This document shows positions 53,962 to 61,209 of a DNA stretch of 64,000 nt, one piece after another. The translations under genes were made by a program, and so were the position numbers. Position 1 is the stretch's first letter; the number at the start of each line of letters is the position of its first letter. The notes under the pieces are model-generated. The model was given only the letters and a program-made list of their open reading frames with translations, was not told the DNA's origin and did no database searches. The DNA comes from CAWGAJ01 sp963820545 (GTDB lineage: Bacteria; Planctomycetota; Planctomycetia; Pirellulales; Thermoguttaceae): the NCBI GenBank assembly GCA_963820545.1, contig CAWGAJ010000002.1, positions 1,054,001 to 1,118,000 of the forward strand, given 5' to 3'.

Positions 53962-55857
53962 CTATTGAACGCCCTGGACTATCTGCAAAAGAGAGTCCAT
54001 ATCCATCAACGTGATCGGCTTGTTGGAGGCAAAGGCAATGGCCTGTTGAGTGAAATAGGCCGTTGTAACAATTATCCCCCGATCCGCACCACAACTAATC
54101 ATAGAACCAAAAAAATCTCTAACAATTGGTTCCCCAACTGACCCTTCCCAACGCTTACATTGAACAACGGTTTGCTCTTTGTTCTTGCGTAACAATAAAT
54201 CAATGCCATGATCCCCTGTTATCTCAGTGAACTCAACCCGATAACCTTGTTTTTGGAATACTTCGGCTACAAACTCTTCAAACTCCACTCCGGTCATGGA
54301 GTTGATTTTTTCTGCCAAGCTGACGAAACTTGTGCGTTTTCCCCCATATCCTAGCAAACCGAGGGTTGTTTTTAGATTGCTGGGGGCCAGAGGCCCGTAG
54401 CCCCGAAGTTGTTTGATTAACCTTGATGCATCTTCAAGGGAGCCTTCGCAGCACGAAACGATCAAAGGAATGCTTTCTGCGGGCAAATTAAGTTTGCTTT
54501 GAAAAGCCATTATCCGCACGATCTGCGAAAATTCCTCGTCCGTATATGGCTTGAAACTGTAAACGGTCAACCACGAAAGCAATTCTCTGTTTACACGGGA
54601 AGGCTTAGAAGTTGTACCTATCAGTGTGAACGGCTTTAGTGGCATATTGAGTGTTTGCCTGTCACGTCCCTCACCGAGAGTCAAGTCAATACAAAAATCT
54701 TCGACCGCAGGAACAATGAGGTTGCATACTTGCTCTGACATCAAATCAATATCCTCTATAACAAGAAATGATCTTTCTTCCGCGTTAGTGAGATAAGGTA
54801 TGATTTCACATTGCTGTTGTAAACCTGACGCATGTGCAATTTGGTAACTGACTCCCAACTCACGTGTCATAAGGGACGCAAGAGTGACTTTGCCCGAATC
54901 GGGTGGCCCACAAAAAAGCGTGTGTGGAAAATGTATTCCACGCTTGGAAACTTCATCTACTTTCCAGTTCAAAGTACGCTTAATCTCTTCTTGCCCAACA
55001 AATTGCCGCAATCGCGATATGACATAGAATTGTCCATTACAGTAGTTGCACTTGATCGCCGTAGCAAGTATTTGTTGTCCACAATAAGGGCAATTCTTGA
55101 ATTTCTCGTCAACCACTTTCGCTGGGACAGGTGCATTGGTTTTGTCAGTGATGCTATTTGCCACATTTTTTACATTATCATTGTTAGACTGATTCGGATG
55201 CGAAGCTGCGCCGGTTTCCACTTGGCGAGATTTACTTGCTTCCTCTATTACTCTTTGAAGTTCTTGGTTACGCCAGTCAGAACGGCTAATCAAGAATATT
55301 ACGAACAAAGATACCAAAACACACAAACCTATAAAGGTAAAAATACCGGTAAATGTTAGTAGGATGCCGATAATGGAGAAAATTACAAAGGAAGTTCTCG
55401 TTCTCCAGTAACCAGGGCCACAATCAAAGAAATACTCGCCATGAGTATGGTATCTGGTAACGGGCAAGGAAGCCGATGTTGAAGTATTTTGAGATGGCTG
55501 AGTGTGGGATACCTTTAATTGCGGAGTTGGTTCGTTAATCACTTTTAAGAATGCAAGTGGGTCTTCATTTTCAATGAAAGTTGATTCTTGAAGAGGCTCG
55601 ACTTTCTCATCTGTTTTGTCAGTGGCACTACTTGCCGTAGGCTTCCAAGGCGGTGGTGGTGGGAGTGTGTCTATTATTTCCGCGAGAGAGTCGCCGAATT
55701 TTTCATCCGAAATTGTGGAAGCCGATGATGATAGCGGAATTGTGATTAGAGTTTTACAGTTAGGGCAAGGCAGTTGCTTTCCAACCAACTCTGGCTGTGC
55801 TTTGATGCCTTTGCCACACCCGGAACATCGGAACCGGATTAGTCCGTTTGTTGCCAT
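53962..55857 (-). CDS. Membrane-anchored zinc ribbon-RuvB-like AAA+-Mrr fusion protein
   Basis: A 631-residue multidomain protein. It has a zinc ribbon (Cys11, 14, 31, 34), an acidic linker, one or two membrane helices (about 156-190), a second zinc ribbon (Cys256, 259, 270, 273), a RuvB-like AAA+ domain (about 285-500) and a Mrr-type restriction nuclease domain (about 520-630). The AAA+ part has GPPDSGKVT (317-325, Lys323), Walker B VIEDID and the RuvB-specific VEDFCIDLTLGEG and FTLIGTTSKPSRV. The Mrr part has GDHGIDLL (Asp553) and VVQCKRW (Gln566, Lys568). Walker A differs from RuvB GPPGLGKTT at several positions. It probably moves on and cleaves DNA at the membrane; a defence role is inference. 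Confidence 0.85.
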   Translation of the reverse strand: MATNGLIRFRCSGCGKGIKAQPELVGKQLPCPNCKTLITIPLSSSASTISDEKFGDSLAEIIDTLPPPPPWKPTASSATDKTDEKVEPLQESTFIENEDPLAFLKVINEPTPQLKVSHTQPSQNTSTSASLPVTRYHTHGEYFFDCGPGYWRTRTSFVIFSIIGILLTFTGIFTFIGLCVLVSLFVIFLISRSDWRNQELQRVIEEASKSRQVETGAASHPNQSNNDNVKNVANSITDKTNAPVPAKVVDEKFKNCPYCGQQILATAIKCNYCNGQFYVISRLRQFVGQEEIKRTLNWKVDEVSKRGIHFPHTLFCGPPDSGKVTLASLMTRELGVSYQIAHASGLQQQCEIIPYLTNAEERSFLVIEDIDLMSEQVCNLIVPAVEDFCIDLTLGEGRDRQTLNMPLKPFTLIGTTSKPSRVNRELLSWLTVYSFKPYTDEEFSQIVRIMAFQSKLNLPAESIPLIVSCCEGSLEDASRLIKQLRGYGPLAPSNLKTTLGLLGYGGKRTSFVSLAEKINSMTGVEFEEFVAEVFQKQGYRVEFTEITGDHGIDLLLRKNKEQTVVQCKRWEGSVGEPIVRDFFGSMISCGADRGIIVTTAYFTQQAIAFASNKPITLMDMDSLLQIVQGVQ

Positions 55858-56082
55858 AGAAGTTTTGCCTAATCTAGTAAATTAACATGGCATAATGGCC
55901 GGTTCAATCCCCCTCTTTAATGAGAAATCAGGTACTTTTATTGCAGCCATACTGACATCAGGAGTAGAATCAAAGTCGGGATGGCTGACCAGCTATCAGC
56001 TAAGCGGCTCGGACCGGTTCGGGGAGTTACTCGCCTTTCACCCCAACCGGCTCGGGCCGACCCGCAAAAGAAAGGCGAAATC
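55858..56082. other. Divergent intergenic with imperfect inverted repeat
   Basis: The 225 bases separate the RuvB-Mrr gene and the coiled-coil gene. An imperfect inverted repeat (CGGCTCGGACCGGTTCGGGG at 56002-56021 against CCCCAACCGGCTCGGGCCG at 56041-56059) precedes the plus-strand start; it may be a regulatory site or another intergenic hairpin. Confidence 0.5.
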
Positions 56083-56796
56083 ATGGATTCTCATCAAAAT
56101 GAATTGCGTGCTGAGTTATCTGCCAAGGCTGAGCAGATTAAACAGCAAAAGCAGATAGCTTTCTGGCTTGATGTTTGTAATATGCCTCCAGACCTTAAGG
56201 ATGACTATGAAAAGGCGCTTCAATGGGCAATAGAAAAGCAAAAACATGATGACGCCAAGAAAGATGCTTGGCAGAACAAATACCGCGAATATCTGACGGC
56301 TATTGAGGAAAACCGCAAAGAGGGACTTTTGGTTGCCGGACTTACTCAAGAAGAGGTTGATAGCGGGTATGTCAGTTTCTACACAGGTAATGATCCTCAA
56401 CTACTGGCAAAGGAAGAGGCTAAGCGGTCGGCGATTCAAGAGGTTGAGAAGCAATGTCGTTTTGAAAACGAGGCATTGAATGTAATTTTCGGCGTTGCCG
56501 AAGAAATAACACCCCCAACCGCGAAGACAGGGCAGAACGAAGGGAATGGCGGGAAAACATTGCAATCGGAAGTGCCCAGGGCAGTGGAAAAAGGCGAAGT
56601 GAGGTATTCAATCACATCAGAGTCTGCATCGCAAATAACTCGTTGGGACAAATTGAAAAAATGCGCATTGAATAATCGGTTCGTTGTCATTCTTGCTTCA
56701 ATAGGTATAGTGGCAATCTTTCTCGTTACTCTGATATCAAATTTTAAAACACTCTTCGAATGGACTCGCTATCTCATAAACTGGCTATGGCCGTGA
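56083..56796 (+). CDS. Tail-anchored coiled-coil protein of unknown function
   Basis: The 237-residue protein is mostly charged helix and coiled coil (AELSAKAEQIKQQKQIAFWL, KEEAKRSAIQEVEKQCRFENEALN) and ends with one membrane helix (FVVILASIGIVAIFLVTLI, about 203-221) plus a short aromatic tail. No known domain is recognised. The ATG at 56083 has GAAAGGCG nine bases upstream; the open frame upstream is repetitive text. It is divergent from the RuvB-Mrr/nuclease operon and shares its AT-richer composition, so it may belong to the same acquired locus, perhaps as a membrane partner. That association is inferred from position only. Confidence 0.6.
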   Translation: MDSHQNELRAELSAKAEQIKQQKQIAFWLDVCNMPPDLKDDYEKALQWAIEKQKHDDAKKDAWQNKYREYLTAIEENRKEGLLVAGLTQEEVDSGYVSFYTGNDPQLLAKEEAKRSAIQEVEKQCRFENEALNVIFGVAEEITPPTAKTGQNEGNGGKTLQSEVPRAVEKGEVRYSITSESASQITRWDKLKKCALNNRFVVILASIGIVAIFLVTLISNFKTLFEWTRYLINWLWP

Positions 56797-56849
56797 TGTC
56801 AGTGATAATGTTTAGTAAGACGTCAGCCCTTGTTGTTACACACAAGTTT

Positions 56850-57263
56850 AACGCCCGTTCATGGGCGTTGTCCGTTAATGCGGTATTAGACCCGACGTTT
56901 ACGTCGGGTCGATAGGCGATTAATTGATTATTCTCCCTCCCCCGCCGCTGAAGCGGCGGGGGAGGGAGGGTGGTGGAAAATAAATTATTTTGCACCCTTC
57001 TTACCCGTGCTAAAGCACGGGCCTAGTACCGCCTGCGGCGGTCAAAGGCCGTAAACGGCCTTCATAATCGCTACTTATTGATGAACGCTGTGTGTAAAAA
57101 CGAGGGCTTACGCCCCTGGCTACACGCCATCGTCCCTTCGGGACTATGTGGGGAAAATAAAATATTTTGCACCCTTCTTACCCGTGCTAAAGCACGGGCC
57201 TAGCACCGCCTGCGGCGGTCAAAGGCCGTAAACGGCCTTCATAGACCACTGGTCGCGGCTTTA
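56850..57263. repeat. Dense array of perfect palindromes
   Basis: At least ten perfect or near-perfect short palindromes stand in about 410 bases: 56850-56869 (ACGCCC/GGGCGT), 56889-56910 (GACCCGACGT arms), 56933-56968 (17-base arms), 57004-57021 (CCCGTGCT-AA-AGCACGGG), 57028-57042, 57045-57062, 57132-57144, 57181-57198, 57205-57219, 57222-57239, plus a CGACC element at 57244-57263. Loops are 2-6 bases. No reading frame is present. Confidence 0.9.
56975..57243. repeat. 92-bp direct repeat within the palindrome array
   Basis: Copies 56975-57066 and 57152-57243 differ at only a few positions. Each comprises a GCACCCTTCTTACC leader and three palindromes in the same order, ending in CTTCATA. The spacing is 177 bases between starts, suggesting a duplicated module. 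Confidence 0.85.
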
Positions 57264-57293
57264 CAAGATGCGCAAAACGCAATTAAGCCTAAG

Positions 57294-57366
57294 TGGAGGT
57301 GAGGGGATTTGAACCCCTGACCTGTTCATTGCGAACGAACCGCTCTCCCAACTGAGCTACACCCCC
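57294..57366 (-). tRNA. tRNA-Ala (anticodon CGC)
   Basis: A 73-base cloverleaf: acceptor GGGGGTG/CACCTCC includes the G3-U70 pair that identifies alanine tRNA; D stem GCTC/GAGC; anticodon stem GTTCG/TGAAC with loop TTCGCAA; T arm AGGGG-TTCAAAT-CCCCT; discriminator A. Anticodon CGC reads GCG. CCA is not encoded. Confidence 0.93.
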
Positions 57367-57411
57367 ACAATTTTAAAGGATGAAGGATGAGGGATGAATT
57401 CTATGTTTTGC

Positions 57412-57429
57412 GAAGCCGCAAGCGGCTTC
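57412..57429. repeat. Palindrome downstream of tRNA-Ala region
   Basis: GAAGCCGC-AA-GCGGCTTC is perfect and followed by ATAGG, like the modules of the array at 56850-57263, which lies on the other side of the tRNA. Confidence 0.7.
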
Positions 57430-57550
57430 ATAGGTTTTCGTCAATTTATATTCATCCTCATCCTTCTCGCATCAAGCCTATAGTCTACAGGCTCAAGTCT
57501 CGGGCATCAAGCCTAGCCAGGATTTCATAGGGTGGGACAAGGTTGCGCAA

Positions 57551-57803
57551 GTTGTTGGTGGGGCGGCGCAAACTGATCAATATGTAATTTACAGCTAGTA
57601 CGATGGCGAGCATATAATCCGTGACCGAAGTTCCACCAAGAAAACAGTTTGCTTGACCCACCCTACACGTTGGTGAGTTGTTGGTGGGGCGGCGCAAACT
57701 GATCAATATGTAATTTACAGCCAGTACGATGACGAGCATATAATCCGTGACCGAAGTTCCACCAAGAAAACAGTTTGCTTGACCCACCCTACACGTTGGT
57801 GAG
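57551..57803. repeat. 126-bp tandem duplication
   Basis: Copies 57551-57676 and 57677-57802 are nearly identical, with only about two substitutions. The unit has GGTGGGGCGGCGCAAACTG at one end and GACCCACCCTACACGTTGG at the other. A minus-strand frame is open through both copies because 126 is divisible by three, but no start or family supports a gene. Confidence 0.85.
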
Positions 57804-57819
57804 AAATGTGGGCTGGGGA

Positions 57820-59258
57820 TTATTCCAAACCCAAACTATGCAAATAGGCTTTGAGTTGCTGCTGGACTCCCATTTTATCAGTGATCTCTTGCCATTGTTT
57901 TGCGGCCTTGGCCAGGGCATCTGCCGGGGTAAGGTCGCCGCGAACGGCGGCCATAACGGCCTGGTCCAAGGCAGCGAGATATTCTTCCCGGCCGGGTATG
58001 CGCAAGGCCAGCCACTGTTCACGGCGCAGGGTTTGGGCCGTCAGTTGCGCGTATTGTTGAGCGGCTACAGGCGAGACGGCCTTTTCCATCCAAAGATTAG
58101 GTTGCTTTAAGTGCGACTGGCGAAACAGCGTAGTTGCCGGGCTAAAGGGACTGATCTGGACACTGTTTTGTTCGTTGGAAAGCCAAAGCAGCAATTGGAA
58201 AGCCGCTTCTTGTTGAGTGGATTCTTTGGCCACTACTCCTACCCGGCCGGTCAAACTTAAAAGCGGCACGTGGGAGTCATCATTTTCGCCGCGCGTTTCC
58301 CAGGCTTGATTATTGATATTAAAAACCTTGCTGGAGCCTGGCAGTTCCACAAAACCTACGGAAATTTGCGCCTCTGTGTCGGCAGGGATTTTTTCGCCCG
58401 GGTATTCACCGGCCGCCGAAGGCCAGCTCAGGGCCATGCCGCATTTGCCCTGCCAAAAGGCGGCGCGCACGGCAACGGGATCGAACTGCAAGGCATGGGG
58501 TGGGCCAAATTTTGCCGCGGCGACCAATTCTTCCAATGCCCGGATCATGGGCGGGCCGGCCAAAAGTGGCTCCATGGTGTTGAGGTTAAACAAGGTCGAG
58601 TAGTTGTCGCGATGTTTCACATACGCTGCTGCCCGGGCCAGGAGAACCAGACCGGCCCAACCCGGGCCTAGAGGTTCGGCCACGGCGAAAAAGGGCGTTT
58701 CCGCCGTGGACTGTTTCAAATCGGCCAGGACCTTGGCAAGTTCTTGATATTCGGCCCAGGTGCGCGGCGGCTGGCGATGGATCTTTTCCAGTAGATCGGC
58801 ACGATAATAGACAACAAATACCGGCGATCCAAAAGGCACGGCCATGATCCGCTCGCCCCAGGCAACCTCTCGATGACGCGATAAATCGAAGACGTCGGCC
58901 CAAGAAGAGGTTTTTTGAAGCGCCTTCGGCACTGGGGCAATCAGTTCTTGCTCGGCCAGAAGGCCGATAAAACGCGGGTGCAAATAACGGCGTCGGCCGG
59001 AAGTTTTTTGGCTTCGGCCAGTTCGTTTTCGGCAATTTGCACGACTTGAAAATCCGCGCCGGTTTGGGCATTCCATTCGCCGTGCAAACGGGTGATGGCC
59101 GCGGCCAGATCAGGATCGCCGGCAACGGCGAGTGTCAGTTTTACTCCTGATAAGGGTAGTTTTTCCGCAGGCGATGTGGAACTAGACGGTGATTGCGGGC
59201 ACCCGGTCAAACACAAGGACAAAATCGCCACAGGCACAAGGTGATATTTAACTATCAT
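57820..59258 (-). CDS. Extracellular solute-binding lipoprotein (frameshifted)
   Basis: A family-1 type solute-binding protein for an ABC transporter, probably for sugars. The N-terminal frame (58941-59258) has a lipoprotein signal with lipobox LTGC and LTLAVAGDPDLAAAITRLHGEWNAQTGADF. The rest (57820 to about 58980) has RTWAEYQELAKVL, LLAGPPMIRALEELVAAAKFGP, FWQGKCGMALSWPSA and LPGSSKVFNI, the usual pattern. A base missing from the run at 58976-58978 breaks the frame; repair gives 479 residues reading VICTPRFIGLLAEQ. No permease genes are adjacent, so the transporter is incomplete here. It is divergent from xylulokinase, which hints at a pentose substrate but does not prove it. Confidence 0.85.
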
Positions 59259-59283
59259 CAGAGTTACGTCATGATCTGCGTTA

Positions 59284-59394
59284 TGTCATCCTGAGAGCAG
59301 CGAAGGATCTCTTTCAAGAGGCTATAGACCGTAGGCTATAGGCCTTAGGCTATAGGCTGTGAATTATAGAGATTCTTCGCTGCGCTCAGAATGA
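59284..59394. repeat. TGTCATCCTGAG-type dispersed hairpin element
   Basis: The left arm TGTCATCCTGAGAGCAGCGA and the right arm ending CGCTGCGCTCAGAATGA are inverted copies around an internal series of GGCTATAG/CTATAGGC words. It lies between the divergent binding-protein and xylulokinase genes and is related to 44537-44634. Confidence 0.75.
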
Positions 59395-59548
59395 AGGAAA
59401 TATATTTTTAGTCGGTTTTCCAGGATTCACTTGCAATCTGATTCTAATCGACAATTGCAGATGACAAAAGTAGAGGGTAAAATCCGGCATTGCCCAAGGG
59501 GCTTGGGTTTAACAAAACTAGGGATCTTTCGGAATTAAGGGAAATTTT

Positions 59549-61078
59549 ATGGCCGTTTATTTGGGCATCGACATTGGCACATCAGGCGCCAAGACCCTGG
59601 CGATAAACGACAAGGGCGGTATTTTGGCCTCGGCCATGGAAACCTATCCTTGTTATGTTCCCCGGCCCTTGTGGAGCGAGCAAGACCCTGAAGACTGGTG
59701 GCAGGCCACAATCCGGTCGGTGCGCAGGGTGATGTCCCAGGCCAGGCTCAAGCCCGGTGATGTGAAGGCGATTGGTTTGTCCGGTCAGATGCACGGTTCG
59801 GTGTTTCTCGACAATCGCGACAAGGTAATCCGCCGGGCGATCCTCTGGAACGATCAGCGCACCGCGGCCGAATGCGCCGAAATCGAACGCCGCGCGGGCG
59901 GCCGGGCAAAGCTCATCAGGATGGTGGCCAACCCGGCCTTGACCGGCTTTACCGCTCCAAAAATCCTCTGGCTGAGAAATCACGAGCCAAAACATTTCGA
60001 CAAAACCCGCAAGATACTTCTGCCCAAGGACGAGATCCGCCGCCGGCTGACAGGCGAATATGCAACGGAAGTGAGCGACGCCAGCGGCATGCTGCTGCTG
60101 GACGTGGCCACACGGAAATGGTCGAAAGAATTATTATCGGCTTTGGAGCTGGACATCGACCTATTTGGTGTCTGTTATGAATCGGAGGAGGTGACCGGCA
60201 AGCTTAGGCCTGCGGCCGCAAAGACCTTTGGGCTTACGACCGATTGCCTGGTCGTGGGCGGGGCTGGCGATTGTGCGGCCGGCGCGGTGGGCAACGGGAT
60301 TGTCAACCGCGGCGTGCTTTCCACGTCGATTGGCACATCCGGCGTGGTGTTTGTACACAGCGACGAGATGAAAATCGATCCCCAAGGCCGGGTGCACACT
60401 TTTTGCCATGCGGTTCACGGCAAGTGGCACATGATGGGCGTGAATCTCTCGGCCGGCGGTTCGCTCGAATGGTTCCGCAATGAACTCTGCAAGGCCGACG
60501 CGGCCGTGGCCAAAAAGGCCAAAAAGGAAATCTATGACCTCTTGACCGAGGAGGCCCAAAAGGCGCCTCCTGGAAGTGAAGGACTGTTTTTCCTGCCGTA
60601 TCTTTCCGGCGAGCGCACTCCGCACGCCGATCCTGACGCCCGGGGTTGCTTTGTCGGCCTGACTTTGGCCCACGGTCGGGGACATCTGATCCGGGCCATC
60701 ATGGAGGGCGTGGCATATTCGATGCGCGAAAGTCTGGAGATTTTTGTGAAGCTGGGCGTGCCGATCAAGCAGATTCGGGCCTCGGGGGGCGGCGCGCAGC
60801 CCGCTGTGGCGGCAAATCCAGGCCGATATGTTCGGGCGCAAGGTGGTTACCATCAACAGCGAAGAAGGTCCGGCCTACGGCGTGGCTTTGCTGGCGGCCG
60901 TGGCGCAGGGGCCTTTAAGGACGTGCGCGAGGCCTGCGCGGCGGTGATTCGCGTGGTTTCGGAAACTTCGACCGACAGCCCCACAAAAAAATACTACGAC
61001 AAGGCGTTTCCCGTCTACCAGCAGCTTTACCGCTCGCTGAAAAACGATTTTCAGAGCATTGCCGCGCTGGAGAAATAA
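59549..61078 (+). CDS. xylB: Xylulokinase, with an internal out-of-frame segment
   Basis: FGGY-family kinase that phosphorylates D-xylulose to the 5-phosphate. Residues 1-415 fit: YLGIDIGTSGAKTLAINDKG, GLSGQMHGSVFL, LWNDQRT, IGTSGVVFVH, GLFFLPYLSGERTPHAD and IRASGGGA. Residues about 416-454 are wrong-frame text; the expected SPLWRQIQADMFGRKV and EEGPAYGVALLAAVAQG are encoded one frame over, between a lost GC unit near 60794 and a lost G in the run 60908-60911, after which the frame returns (AFKDVREAC to the stop). Two compensating errors are the simplest explanation. GGGAAA precedes the ATG. The adjacent binding protein suggests sugar uptake. No xylose isomerase is in the window. Confidence 0.9.
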   Translation: MAVYLGIDIGTSGAKTLAINDKGGILASAMETYPCYVPRPLWSEQDPEDWWQATIRSVRRVMSQARLKPGDVKAIGLSGQMHGSVFLDNRDKVIRRAILWNDQRTAAECAEIERRAGGRAKLIRMVANPALTGFTAPKILWLRNHEPKHFDKTRKILLPKDEIRRRLTGEYATEVSDASGMLLLDVATRKWSKELLSALELDIDLFGVCYESEEVTGKLRPAAAKTFGLTTDCLVVGGAGDCAAGAVGNGIVNRGVLSTSIGTSGVVFVHSDEMKIDPQGRVHTFCHAVHGKWHMMGVNLSAGGSLEWFRNELCKADAAVAKKAKKEIYDLLTEEAQKAPPGSEGLFFLPYLSGERTPHADPDARGCFVGLTLAHGRGHLIRAIMEGVAYSMRESLEIFVKLGVPIKQIRASGGGAQPAVAANPGRYVRAQGGYHQQRRRSGLRRGFAGGRGAGAFKDVREACAAVIRVVSETSTDSPTKKYYDKAFPVYQQLYRSLKNDFQSIAALEK

Positions 61079-61093
61079 GCGGATGTATCAGAA

Positions 61094-61145
61094 GTCTCCT
61101 CGCCGGGCACCACGCAGTGGTCGGGGAGAGGGCCAGAGTGAGGGC
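61094..61145. repeat. Dispersed CTCC/GGAG - GTGAGGG repeat
   Basis: GTCTCCTC, a CACCACGCAGTGGT palindrome, GGGGAGAGGG and CAGAGTGAGGG follow each other. It is a variant of the elements at 12691-12726 and 47823-47860 and sits between xylulokinase and the membrane protein gene. Confidence 0.6.
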
Positions 61146-61209
61146 CGGATTACGCGGCGCAAGGCGGACGGATGAAGGCGGAAAATACGACGTCGTTAGA
61201 TAGTGGTAA

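Noticed and set aside
55895..56158. An 87-residue plus-strand open frame upstream of the coiled-coil gene
   Set aside because: It covers the inverted repeat and part of the next gene in another frame and has no recognisable domain or ribosome binding site.
56850..57263. Possible CRISPR array next to the Cas4-like nuclease
   Set aside because: The palindromes have different sequences and there is no constant repeat with unique spacers; no cas genes are present.
57485..57787. A 100-residue minus-strand open frame repeating GQANCFLGGTSVTDYML
   Set aside because: It is the translation of a 126-base tandem duplication in non-coding repeat DNA; there is no start signal and no family match.
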